NCBI RefSeq assembly: GCF_024713945.1
Contig: NC_134678.1
Coordinates: 1,426,001 to 1,490,000, forward strand
Reading direction: 5' to 3'
DNA: 64,000 nt
Origin: Dermatophagoides farinae
Lineage: Eukaryota > Arthropoda > Arachnida > Sarcoptiformes > Pyroglyphidae
The notes under the pieces are model-generated. The model worked only from the letters and a program-made list of their open reading frames with translations, was not told the origin of the DNA and made no database searches. Positions within the stretch are counted from its first letter, which is position 1; the number at the start of each line of letters is the position of its first letter. Below, piece after piece: positions 1 through 10,609 of this stretch. A program made the translations under genes and the position numbers.

Positions 1-2637
1 ATCATCATCATCATCAACAATAACAACAACAACAACAATGCACATACAATGTTGGAATTTTCAAAAAGTTAAACAATAGTGATTCTATTGAATCCATAAA
101 TTGTTTAACAAAAAAAAAAAGGAAAAATAGCGACAACCAGCCAGCCAGCCAAAAAAAACCGATGACAATATTTGGTTTACGGTAATTTTTTTTCTTAAAA
201 AATTTATTGAATAAAAGTAGAATGTATTCTGGTGGTTTTTCACTGTTTGACAAACACTACACACACTACAATACAAATTCATTGAAACTAAAAAAAAAAA
301 AAAAATGAGAAAAATTTCTATTTGTTCAACCCATTGTGACCAACAAAACTGCTTCATCTTTTTTTTTGTTCAAATTCTTTCAAATGAAAGGTAGAATCGG
401 TGTGTCATTGTCAAACGAAAACGAGAAACGTCTGAATGTCTGAATCATCATCATTTTATTATTACAATTCATAGAAAATTCTTTACACATTTTTTTCATG
501 AAAATTCTCAGCTTTTGAAATTTTTTTTCTTTCTCTTTGGTTACGCAAAAGAATATAAAGAGAAGCTTCGATTTTGGGTAAATATTTGTTCAAATAACAT
601 TTCAGAGAATGAATGACAAGAAAAAAAAATTCAAAGCAATTGACGAATGCATCAACTGATTTTGGTTGTTCAAATATATATTATATAATTGTCAAATAGC
701 TGTCATATAATGTCTCTGTCTACATTGTATGTCGCGCTATCACAATCTGTTTTGTGTTTTCACAATTGTGAAAACAAAAAAAAAACAAAAAAAAACAACA
801 GCCATAATTTGTCAAGCTAATTTTTTTTTCCTATTTTCGATTGCTAAAAGTAGTTAGATAAATAGAATTTGTTGAATCAACAATAAAAAAAAACGAAATG
901 ACCGGAATGATAACAGAACAGAACAAAAATTAATTAAATTAATGATTAAAAGATGTGTGATATGAATTAAACCGGAAAACTTGTTGGGTCCAAAATAAAA
1001 CTAAACAGAATTTCAGAATTTGTGCTAAACGAAACCAAATCTAACATATAGAATATAAAACATAGAGAAAATAAAATATTTCGAGGCTTTCAAGTGATTT
1101 TCTTTTTTTCCTTCTGGTTTGGAACCAGAAGGAAAAAAAACTATATTTATTCTTTCAATAATTGATGATCAAATCAATGACCAACAATTTCATGGTGGAA
1201 AGAGTAAAAAAAAAAATATTCTCAATTTCTCAAATTTTTTTTCGACAGGAAAAATAAATAAATTCCGGATATTATGTGGACACAGCAAAGGAAATAATTA
1301 TCAATGTTTATGTGTGTGTGTTTGTGAGAGAATGAATATATCGATGAAATAAAAAGGGAAACTTTTTTGCAATTTTTCAACAATTTTCATCTTTTTTTTA
1401 CGTTTTTTTTCATTTCATCACCACCATTAAAGCCAGCCATTACATATGAATATATGATGTATGTGGGTGAATGGTGGTGTATGAAAAGAAAAAAATTCTC
1501 TACACATTCATGATTTATTCATTCAATAGCAGAGAGAAAAAAAAATGAAAATTTTTCTCGTTTAAAAAAAATAAATAATTCGATTATCAAGAATTTATCG
1601 ACCCATTGGCAATGAGATGGTGGCCGGTCGTTCAGTTGGTAATGTGTGTCAAATTATTCATCATCATCATACACACACACAAACACAGAAAGGCTATTAT
1701 TATTACCATAATCAATTATTCAATGTTTAAAAAGATTTTTCAAAAAAAAATCGTAATTTATCATACCGATCATCAAATGGTTGGTTAGCCCACACACACA
1801 CACGCACTCGTCGGTAGACACCTACTGAATTTATTTAAATTGTATAAATTTTGATTGTTCATATTGAGTTTGTGTGTGTGTCTAGTTTAGGTGAAAAAAA
1901 ATTTTTTTTTTTTAAATTCTATACACGATTTCTATTCAAACTATTCAACAACAATAACACAAAGAGAAACTTTATCCACATCACACACCAAACACATTTT
2001 GAATTCGGAAAATTTTATAGAATTTTCAATCGAATCAATATTGTTAAAGAAGAATTAAACGAGAATAAATTTTTCTCTATTTCTCTATTTCCGTTGTTTT
2101 GTCAAAAATGAACTATGAAGATGAAGACTGATCTATCTCTCGGAATTCAGTACCAGTATTATTATGATGATGATTCACATTATTTCCAAGATTTATTCAG
2201 CCCAATCGTTATATTACGAGATAAATATTGACACATTTTTTTTCCCGGGAATTTACATTACACCAAACTGAAAAATAACTATAGTGGATAGTGAAATAGT
2301 AATAAATATGTTTAGCAGAACCAAAAAAAAAAAAAAAAAAAAATCTCGAAAGCCTTATGACATCTTAAATTTGAATTCTAAAATTTCCTATTTCAAACCG
2401 GATGTTCAATGAAAGTGAAAAAAACGGATATTTTGGATTTTTTTTCTTTCACAAATTGAAATGATAATTGAATCACATTTATTATTATAACACAAAACTT
2501 GACAAACAAACAAATAAAAAAAAATCTGGAAAAAAAATTTTCAATTTTCGAATATCTGATATGAATTTGGAACATATGGAACATTTGGATGAATGAAAAA
2601 AAAAGAAATGGTACGAAAAATAAAACAATATGCTTAC
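1..2637 (-). other. Intron of the GPCR gene (continues past left edge)
   Basis: No coding segment is seen on either strand. The stretch consists of A/T homopolymers, short TG/CA microsatellites (for example 1310-1325 and 1788-1803) and ATC/GAT triplet tracts. The donor GTAAGC for the preceding micro-exon is at 2632-2637 (minus strand). No acceptor joined to a DRYWAI-like coding sequence was found, so the intron is at least 2.6 kb. Confidence 0.6.
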
Positions 2638-3473
2638 CGATGCTGTACAACATAAACTATATATATATGTGTACAATATTGTCATTGTATGAAGATGTTT
2701 GTTTGTCCAAATTACATGAAATTGATTACATGAAAAAAAAATCATCATGGCGACATTGTCATCATTTTTTTTTTCGCAAGCAGAGGACATCATTGAAATC
2801 ATTGTCATTGATTTATTTATTGATGTGAATGTTGTTGATGGATAATTTGATCGTGACACACATACACACACACACACACACACACGAACACATAAATTGA
2901 AACAGGAAATTGATAAAATCAATTTTCATCATTTGATATTATAACAACAAAAAGGAAATGATCATGATTTTCAATTAAAATCATATATAAGATTTATGAC
3001 AATTTGAAAACAAAAATGTAATTAGAAGAAAGTTTCCAAGGAAATTGTTGTTGTTTCACAAAAAAAAATCAGAATTATTATGATGCAACATAGATAAGCA
3101 ATGATAATGATGATGATTTGAGAATAAAGTCCATCATAATCATCATAATTGATTATATTTAGTTGTTGTAGTTGATGATGATGATGATAATGAAACATTT
3201 GATCACAATCACGTTTTCAGTGCACGATAAATTATTAGTTGTGTTGTATTTTTGTGTAATTTGAACAAAACGAATCCGTTTCACACGTATAGAATATAAT
3301 TCAATGGATTAATATTACAATACAAGCGCCACAGAGATGAATCAATGTAATCAAATGGAAATCGAAATAGAGGCGCGTTCGAATGATTTGAAAATTCAAT
3401 GTTCGAAAAAAAATGTTTTAGTTTTGTTGATTTTATGGAAGAATCATTATGATGAGAGTGAAAATAAAGTTTT

Positions 3474-3504
<31 letters not shown>

Positions 3505-5401
3505 GTTGTTGTTAGTTTTCACACCATTTGTATTGACATATCATCCAAAACAAAAAAAAGTTGTTGCGTTTTTTTTTCGTAAACATCAATATATAATTAT
3601 CACATTCATTTTCAAACAAAACGATGACAAAAATAATAGTTTTTTGATGATGATGATGAGATTTTAATGTTACCACAATTTGATATTATCGAATAGTTCG
3701 TTGTTTTAAACCACCAAACAAGAAGAATCCCAAGATTAATCGAATAGTGAAGACGATGTATGTTTGTTGTTTGTCATTTTGTTGTTGTTGTTAATGGTTT
3801 GTGTGATAGTATGGTAGGAAATGAAAATAAATGTACAAATAGTTATTTATAATTAGAAATAGAAGCAAAAAAAAAAATAAATAAAAAAATAATGGTAATA
3901 ATAATGGACATTGAACACAAAGAAGAAAATGGAAAAAAAAACAAAATAACAAAAACAAAACAAAAAAAGTTTCGAATGCATCATCAACAGCTACATCGAA
4001 ACATTGGCCACTAAATGTCAAAATAGTTTCGAATATAATAAATAAAAAAGTGAATATATACAGATATAGTACTTACACATCGCTTGTTAACCACATTTCA
4101 CATAAATGTAAACCAAAAATCCATCGATCTAATAGACTATAAGCAAGATTAAATGGCATTACTAGTACAGCGACGGCAATATCGGCAACAGCTAATGATA
4201 CCATAAACATATTTTGTACATTATGTAATGGACGATAATTGAATATTGCATAAATGACCATTAAATTTCCAACAATTGTAAATATTGTTATTATTGCCAA
4301 TATAATTGTTATTGTTATACTATTTGTATAATTATTATCCATTGATAATGATGATTGTTGTTGTTGTTGTTCGAATATTGATGAATTTTTATTATCATCA
4401 ACATCATCATCACTATAATCTTCAACATCGATATCATCATTATCATCATTTGAAAATTTGGCAAGAATATTTTCATCATCAACATCATCATCATCATCAT
4501 AATCATCGATATTATCATCATACTTATTTTTGATGACATTATCATCATTCCATAATGAATCAATATCTGTTAGAGATGAATTTGATTGTGGCTGAATCAC
4601 ATCGAATCTATTATTATCATCATTTTCATTTTTGGTTATTGTTTGATGATGATAATCCAAAGGTAATAACAATGGTGTTTGTGTTATAAACAATGTTGTT
4701 GATGATTGGCTTTCATTTTTTATTATTAGATTTGAAAATGGTGGCAATGTTGGCATTGATGATGATGGAATTGAAAATGAATTTGTTGAATAATATGGAA
4801 GATCAAATTGATTCGACAATGATGATGATGATGATGGACCAGATGATTGTTGTATTGTTGTAGCCGAACGTCTTATATGATGATTATTATTATTACGAGA
4901 CGAAAACATTGACGATGACGACGGAAATGAAGATGATGATAGAAATGGAGCCAATGTCGATGAAGACATTAATAATATTGCCAATGTTAATGATGGAAGA
5001 TAAGAATTTGTTGAATATTGTTGTGGCTGTTGTTGAGAATCGGTTGTCGTTGACGTTGCTGTCGTTTTAGTCGTCGCCGTCGATGATGATGACAATGTAG
5101 GCATCTGATAATAATACTGGCCATATGTTTGTGGATTATGTAAAAATATCGATGTTGTTGGTGGTAATGATGATGATGTTTGAATAAAATTTGTTGATGA
5201 TGCTGATGGAGATTCAGGCCAGATGTTATTATGATTAATTGCTGCTTCTGTCGTCGTCGTCGTCGTCGCCGCCGTCGTAGTAATTGGTGAATATTGATGA
5301 TAATAATTATGATGATGGTAATGATGATGATGATGAAAATTACCAGCCGTACTTGATGATGTTGATCCAACACCTGTATTCAACATCATCATCATCATCA
5401 T
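2638..5401 (-). CDS. Tyramine/octopamine-type GPCR, 5' exons (partial)
   Basis: Class A biogenic-amine receptor of the plasma membrane, closest by eye to the type 1 tyramine (octopamine/tyramine) receptors. Exon 1 is 4077-5401 and ends at a GTAAGT donor. It encodes a roughly 350-residue extracellular N-terminus, extremely rich in Ser, Thr, Asn, His and Asp, then TM1 (with the GN motif), the RPLHNVQNMF loop, TM2 (SLAVADIAV) and the start of TM3 with HLCEMWLTSDV. The Asp just before the splice site is the amine-binding Asp of TM3. Exon 2 is a 19-nt micro-exon at 2638-2656 that adds LCCTAS in phase. The next exon, expected to encode the DRY segment, is not visible down to position 1, so the gene runs off the left edge. 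The first Met lies in a run of Met codons at 5387-5401 and is uncertain; the low-complexity N-terminus is far longer than usual for the family. The usual Cys before the TM3 Asp (LTCDV) is Ser here. Confidence 0.85.
2657..4076 (-). other. Intron 1 of the GPCR gene
   Basis: A 1420-bp intron between the large first coding exon (donor GTAAGT at 4071-4076, minus strand) and the 19-nt micro-exon (acceptor TATATATAG ending at 2657). It contains a (CA)n tract at 2855-2885, a (TTG)n tract at 3474-3503 and no coding potential beyond microsatellite translations. Confidence 0.7.
2855..2885. repeat. (CA)n microsatellite
   Basis: A nearly uninterrupted CA dinucleotide run inside intron 1 of the GPCR gene. 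Confidence 0.9.
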
Positions 5402-6329
5402 TTGTTTGTTTATTTCTTTCCCAGGAAATTATTTACAACAATTTGATTATAACCAGAAATTGTAACATGATTCGATGATGGCTTGAGCAATTTTTCTGAT
5501 TGAATTATTGATTGATTTTTTTTCTGTTTGGCAAATTATGATGATAATTATACACCTGATCAATGTGTTTTTGGTTTATGAATATCAGAAAAAAATTAGG
5601 TGGTGATGTTTGGCACGTATTCGACAAAATCATTCACAAGGTTTATCATCATAACATAAAAATAAACAGTTCCAGAATTGGAAAACAGCACTGGAACAAA
5701 ACAAAACAAAAAAATCAAAGAGATTCATCCGAAAGTAAGACAAGACTACGAATGACGACGAAAATCACGAATGAAATGAAAAAAAAAGTCAGCACCAAAG
5801 AAACGAGAGTGCGAAGAAAAAAAAACGAAACTCTTTGAACATGGCCAATGAGAAGAATATTTTTGCGCGCGCGAGGTTCCAAAAATAAAAATGTGATGTC
5901 TGTTCTGTTTTTTTTTCTTTCTTTCTTTCTGATTGACTCTGAATTCAAGAATCTATGTGGGCCCATCGTCATCATCATCATCATCATCAACATTCTGGTA
6001 TGTTTATGTGTGCGTACTGGAATGGTTTTTTCCTTTTTCAACAACAACAACAACAACGATGCCTAACACAGATTTTGCTATATCTATCTATCTATCTATC
6101 TATCTATATGGGTGTTGTGCGTTGTTGGTTTGTTTTTTTTCTGCTATTTATGTTCCCATCATAATAATCACATGGTACTTTAATTCACCAATTTGGACTT
6201 TGAATGTTTTGGGGCAGAAAATTCTTGAATTTTTTTTTCATTTCATTGGTTGTAGATTTTATGGACAAGGGTATTCAATATTCATTTATATATTATATAT
6301 ACTCTATTTATGTCAGTAATGACTTGTTG
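5402..6329. other. Intergenic region between GPCR gene and secreted gene trio
   Basis: About 0.9 kb with no convincing gene. It should hold the promoter and 5' UTR of the GPCR (leftward). Visible structure: a (CAT)n tract at 5969-5990, (CAA)n at 6040-6056 and a (TATC)n tract at about 6080-6107. Apparent reading frames here are translations of these repeats. Confidence 0.5.
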
Positions 6330-6575
6330 TTAAAAATTTATTTAACATATTGAAAAAGTTGACCGAAAAAATGAAAAAAAAATCAAATCACACACACACA
6401 CACATTTATTGACTTTTAATCATCATCAATAAATTCGTATTTATATTGTCTGAGTGAAAGGAAATTTTTTTTTTTTTTTTTGGCAGTCATCACATCACAG
6501 AAAGCTTTGTTTTTTCAAGTTTAAAACTTGATTAACATATGAAAATAAAAGGATTTTTCAATTTTTTTTTCGACA

Positions 6576-6585
6576 TATATAAAAA
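6576..6585 (+). promoter_or_regulatory. TATA box of secreted-family copy 1
   Basis: TATATAAAAA lies about 90 bp upstream of the start codon at 6673. The same box, followed by a conserved TTCTGTTTTCATTGTGCT segment about 25 bp downstream (probable transcription start region), occurs before all three family members, which supports it as the core promoter. Confidence 0.7.
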
Positions 6586-6672
6586 GCATTTTCAACGTTT
6601 GTTCTGTTTTCATTGTGCTTGGTGATTGATTTTTTTTATTCATCAATCTTGTAATCATCATATTCATTCAAA

Positions 6673-7698
6673 ATGATTTCCATATCATCATCTCTATCTC
6701 TATTATTTTTTATTCTGTTTACTTCATCATCATCATTGATTCAATGTCGATCAATATTTTCTGAACAACAGGAACAATTTTTATCGGAAATATTTCCACC
6801 AGAAATGGTCAATGTTCAACAAATAGCCGAAATGGCAATGAATCCTGGTGCAATGTCTAATCATACATTGATTGATTTGTTTACACAAGCCAATGATATT
6901 GTTAATTCAACCGGTGCTGATAGTGTTTTATTGCAAATTGATAATTCAGACAAGAATAATAACAACAGTATCAAAGTATTGGCCGTTGCTAAACCAGATG
7001 TTCCAAGCCATGAAGATTTAATGAAAAAATTTAATCTTTATTTTGTAAATTTAACTGAAAGTCCACTTTCATTTATCAATGATGATCATCATACGAAAAC
7101 AATGTCAACAACATCCAAACCTATTCCATATAGTCATCGAACTTATTGGCAGATATTTGTCGATTTTCTACGTAATCAAGCTAATGCTGTAATTGGTGCC
7201 ATGATGATACCGATTAATGTTAGTATGAATGCAATACAAAAATCAACCCAAACACATGCTGAATATGTTATGGCTGGATCATCATTAGGTTCAGTAATAT
7301 CAGCACCGGTTATATTGAAATCAATTTCAATACCGAATATATTATCACAACATATTGTCGATGTGGCATCAAATCAAGTGAATAATCTTGAAACATTTAA
7401 TGAACAAACAAAATTAATGGCTGATAATGGTATAAAAACTTTTGCCAATGGTCTGAATAATGGTACACAAATTGTATCGAATGTTACCTCACATTATGTT
7501 ATTCGTCCTATTGGTGCATTTACTGGATTCAATTTAAATCGTACTGGTCATCATATTAATAATATTGGACAATCATTTGCCAATACTGGACTTAATATTC
7601 ATTTATTTGGTGAACGTGTTGGTTCGAATGCCGAAAAATTGGTTAGTGCTGGTGCCACGGCTATCGTTTGGGGCTTGGATAACACTGTTAAATTTTGA
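6673..7698 (+). CDS. Secreted cysteine-free glycoprotein, copy 1 (unknown family)
   Basis: I do not recognise this protein. It has 341 residues and no intron. Residues 1-26 form a typical signal peptide (Ser/Leu/Phe-rich core, probable cleavage near LIQC/RS). The mature chain has no cysteine and many N-glycosylation sequons (NHT, NST, NNS, NLT, NVS, NGT, NVT, NRT), so secretion through the ER is likely. The middle part (about 155-215) is hydrophobic/amphipathic. The C-terminal 90 residues are rich in Gly and Asn spaced every 6-9 residues (NGLNNGT, GAFTGFNLNRTG, NIGQSF, NTGLNIHLFG), which suggests a repetitive amphipathic structure, and it ends in WGLDNTVKF. Two paralogues follow at 8563 and 11593. 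A TATA box is at 6576 and an AATAAA signal at 7935. A duplicated, intronless, strongly TATA-driven secreted gene suggests high tissue-specific expression, but no function can be assigned. Confidence 0.85.
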   Translation: MISISSSLSLLFFILFTSSSSLIQCRSIFSEQQEQFLSEIFPPEMVNVQQIAEMAMNPGAMSNHTLIDLFTQANDIVNSTGADSVLLQIDNSDKNNNNSIKVLAVAKPDVPSHEDLMKKFNLYFVNLTESPLSFINDDHHTKTMSTTSKPIPYSHRTYWQIFVDFLRNQANAVIGAMMIPINVSMNAIQKSTQTHAEYVMAGSSLGSVISAPVILKSISIPNILSQHIVDVASNQVNNLETFNEQTKLMADNGIKTFANGLNNGTQIVSNVTSHYVIRPIGAFTGFNLNRTGHHINNIGQSFANTGLNIHLFGERVGSNAEKLVSAGATAIVWGLDNTVKF

Positions 7699-7934
7699 CC
7701 ATCACGCACTTCATAAGAGTTCATCTGAGAGTAAAAAAAAATGACCAAAATTAAGAAAATCAATCAGCCAAATTATCAGACTTATCATTTGTCTATAATT
7801 TTTTTTTTATATTGTTGATGTCATCTTTGTTCGTTTTTTTTTGTTTAAAATTTTTCCACACTACATTCACTTGTCATTATTTTTGTTTATGAAATTTTTT
7901 CATTCTTTTATGTGTTTTTGTTCGGAATGTGATA

Positions 7935-7940
7935 AATAAA
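7935..7940 (+). terminator. Polyadenylation signal, secreted-family copy 1
   Basis: AATAAA about 240 bp after the stop codon, in a block (GATAAATAAATTATA) conserved 3' of all three family members. The equivalents are at 9813-9818 (+) and 10364-10369 (-). Confidence 0.6.
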
Positions 7941-8440
7941 TTATACCATGTTTAAAAAAAATGACGATAAAAAAATGTTTCCGGAATAAATGTATTTAAT
8001 TTATTGTTGTCATCATTATTTAATGATGATGTTGATAATGTGACAATAATGATGATAATCTAATATAACCACCACACACATAACCTATATCTATTTTTTT
8101 TCACTACGAAAAAAATATTTGTTCATCATCATCATCATCATCGTCATCAATAACGTGTAAGGTTTTTGAATGATACTTGGTAACAAGTATTTGCTGACCT
8201 AAACAGAGTAGCAGATTTAACAGGTGATAACAACATCATACGATTTGTGAAATGATGAATCTCAGCAAAATAATGTGTACATCACTAACTCAGCAATAGT
8301 TTCCATAAATAATATTTAGATAATTTTAGTATATAATCCCAACCAAAAATCCTAACCAAATCATGTTATGTTTTTACATTACGTTTTGATTACAACCTCA
8401 AATAAATTATTATTTAACAACGTTTATCCAGAAGAGAGTT

Positions 8441-8473
8441 TATGACAGTTTGTCATAATATTATATATAAAAA
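8441..8473 (+). promoter_or_regulatory. TATA box and upstream palindrome, secreted-family copy 2
   Basis: TATATAAAAA at 8464-8473 matches the other copies. Immediately upstream is a perfect inverted repeat, TATGACA-GTT-TGTCATA at 8441-8457, absent from the promoters of copies 1 and 3. Upstream sequence of copy 2 is otherwise unrelated to theirs, so its regulation may differ. Confidence 0.6.
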
Positions 8474-10030
8474 GGATTTTCAATGTTTGTTCTGTTTTCA
8501 TTGTGCTTGTGATTGATTTTTTTTATTGTTCATCAATTTTATCATCATCATATTCATTGAAAATGATTTCCATATCATCATCGCTATTATTGTTTTTTCT
8601 GTTCACTACTTCATCATTGATTCAATGTCGATCAATATTTTCCGAACAACAAGAACAATTTTTATCGGAAATATTTCCACCAGAAATGGTCAATGTTCCA
8701 CAAATAGCCGAAATGGCAATGAATCCTGGTGCAATGTCTAATCATACATTGATGGAATTGTTTACAAACGCCAATGATATTGTTAATTCAACCGGTGCTG
8801 ATAGTGTTTTATTGGAAATTGATGATCATGCAAACAAGAATAATAACAACAGTATCAAAGTCTTGGCCGTTGCTAAACCAGATGTTCCAAGCCATGAAGA
8901 TTTAATGAAAAAATTTAATCTTTATTTTGTAAATTTTACTGAAAGTCCAATTTCATTTATCAATGATGATCATCATACGAAAACAGTGTCAACAACATCC
9001 AAACCTATTCCATATAGTCAGCAAACTTATTGGCAGATATTTGTCGATTTTCTACGTAATCAAGCTAATGCTGTAATTGGTGCCATGATGATACCGATTA
9101 ATGTTAGTATGAATGCAATACAAAAATCAACCCAAACACATGCTGAATATGTTATGGCTGGATCATCATTAGGTTCAGTAATATCAGCACCGGTTATATT
9201 GAAATCGATTTCAATACCGAATATAATATCACAACATATTGTCGATGTTGCATCAAATCAAGTGAATAATCTTGAAACATTTAATGAACAAACAAAATTA
9301 ATGGCTGATAATGGTATAAAAACTTTTGCCAATGGTCTGAATAATGGTACACAAATTGTATCGAATGTTACCTCACATTATGTTATCCGTCCTATTGGCG
9401 CATTTACTGGATTCAATTTAAATCGTACTGGTCATCATATCAATAATATTGGACAATCATTTGCCAATACTGGACTTAATATTCATTTATTTGGTGAACG
9501 TGTTGGTTCGAATGCCGAAAAATTGGTTAGTGCTGGTGCCACGGCTATTGTTTGGGGCTTGGATAATACTGTTAAATTTTGACCATCACGCACGTCTTAA
9601 AAGTTCATCAGCGAGTAAAAACAAATGACCAAAATTAAGAATCAATCAGCCAAATTATCAGACTTATCATTTGTCTATAATTTTTTTTTTTATATTGTTG
9701 ATGTCATCTTTGTTCGTTTTTTTTCGTTTATAATTTTTCCACACTACATTCACTTGTCATTATTTTTGTTTATGGAATTCTTTCATGTGTTTTTTTTTCA
9801 TCAAATGTGATAAATAAATTATACCATGTTTAAAAAAAAATGACGATAAAGAAATGTTTCCGGAATAAATGTATTTAATTTATTGTTGTCATCATTATTT
9901 AATGATGATGATGATGATGATGATGTGGCAATAATGATGATAATCTAATATAACCACCACACACATAACCTATATCTATTTTTTTTCACTACGAAAAAAA
10001 ATATTTGTTCATCATCATCATCGTCATCAA
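8458..10030 (+). repeat. Tandem duplication unit 2
   Basis: Second copy of the block at about 6560-8155, from the TATA box through the gene to the same CATCATCATCGTCATCAATAA tract. Homology stops abruptly on both sides. Confidence 0.8.
8563..9582 (+). CDS. Secreted cysteine-free glycoprotein, copy 2
   Basis: Paralogue of the gene at 6673, in direct orientation; 339 residues from the Met homologous to that of copy 1. An in-frame Met 20 codons upstream (8503) lies beyond the conserved start and close to the presumed transcription start, so it was not chosen. Signal peptide, sequons and the WGLDNTVKF end are all kept. By eye I count roughly fifteen amino-acid differences from copy 1, nearly all in the first half (for example Gln to Pro in NVQQ/NVPQ, and LLQIDNSD/LLEIDDHAN). 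The last 180 residues differ at a single Leu/Ile position. This gradient points to recent duplication or gene conversion of the 3' half. An AATAAA signal is at 9813. Confidence 0.85.
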   Translation: MISISSSLLLFFLFTTSSLIQCRSIFSEQQEQFLSEIFPPEMVNVPQIAEMAMNPGAMSNHTLMELFTNANDIVNSTGADSVLLEIDDHANKNNNNSIKVLAVAKPDVPSHEDLMKKFNLYFVNFTESPISFINDDHHTKTVSTTSKPIPYSQQTYWQIFVDFLRNQANAVIGAMMIPINVSMNAIQKSTQTHAEYVMAGSSLGSVISAPVILKSISIPNIISQHIVDVASNQVNNLETFNEQTKLMADNGIKTFANGLNNGTQIVSNVTSHYVIRPIGAFTGFNLNRTGHHINNIGQSFANTGLNIHLFGERVGSNAEKLVSAGATAIVWGLDNTVKF

Positions 10031-10609
10031 TAAAATTCTGGGTGCTGATGATGATAATATTTGCCATTGGGCAAACTAATCATCATCATTACACGCATGT
10101 ATATAGGAGATGATGATGTATACGAAATTCTTCGATGATAATGACGAGATATATTTTTTTCATGTTCGAAATTTTTTCGTTAAAATAATTGCCATTCATT
10201 TATTTTTTCCAGAATAGGAAACAGAATTTTTTTTTTGGTTTGTTTCACACGTTCGTACAGAATTGCTGAAATTTCTATATCTGTTAATATAAATGGATAT
10301 CATGACAAGTTTTTAAATATGAAAAAAATAATTTTAATTTCCAGTAACAAGCCTTAGTTATAATTTATTTATCACATTCGGAAAAAAAACATAAAAGAAA
10401 AAATTCCTTAAACAAAAAAATAATGACAAATGTTCAGAATGTGAATGTAGTGTGAAAAAAATTATAAACATCAAACGAAAAAAAAACAAAGATGACATCA
10501 ACAATATAAAAAAAATTATAGACAAATGATAAGTCTGATAATATGGCTGATTGATTCTTAATTTTGGTCATTTTTTTCATCTGATTAACTTTTAAGACGT
10601 GAGAGATGG

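Larger units (their letters stand above)
6560..8155 (+). repeat. Tandem duplication unit 1
   Basis: This block, covering core promoter, gene copy 1 and about 450 bp of 3' flank up to a CATCATCATCGTCATCAATAA tract, is repeated almost base for base at about 8458-10030. The 3' flanks share long stretches such as AATATAACCACCACACACAT. The two units are separated by about 300 bp of unrelated DNA. Confidence 0.85.

Noticed and set aside
1606-1650. Possible tRNA (GGTCGTTCAGTTGGT-like A box)
   Set aside because: No B box (GGTTCGANNCC type) and no acceptor stem pairing follow; a chance similarity.
2485-2922. 145-codon minus-strand frame containing SLCCTAS
   Set aside because: It translates a (CA)n tract and A/T-rich intron. 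Only the 19-nt LCCTAS piece is meaningful, as a GPCR micro-exon.
4306-5373. Long His-, Met- and Ile-rich frames overlapping the GPCR first exon
   Set aside because: These are other-frame translations of ATC/GAT/GTT triplet repeats inside the GPCR exon, with no motif.
5969-5990. Short regular repeats considered as CRISPR-like arrays
   Set aside because: They are triplet microsatellites without unique spacers, in a eukaryotic genome.
8503-8562. Upstream in-frame Met of secreted-family copy 2
   Set aside because: It lies about 30 bp after the TATA box, outside the region conserved with the other two copies, and would spoil the signal peptide.
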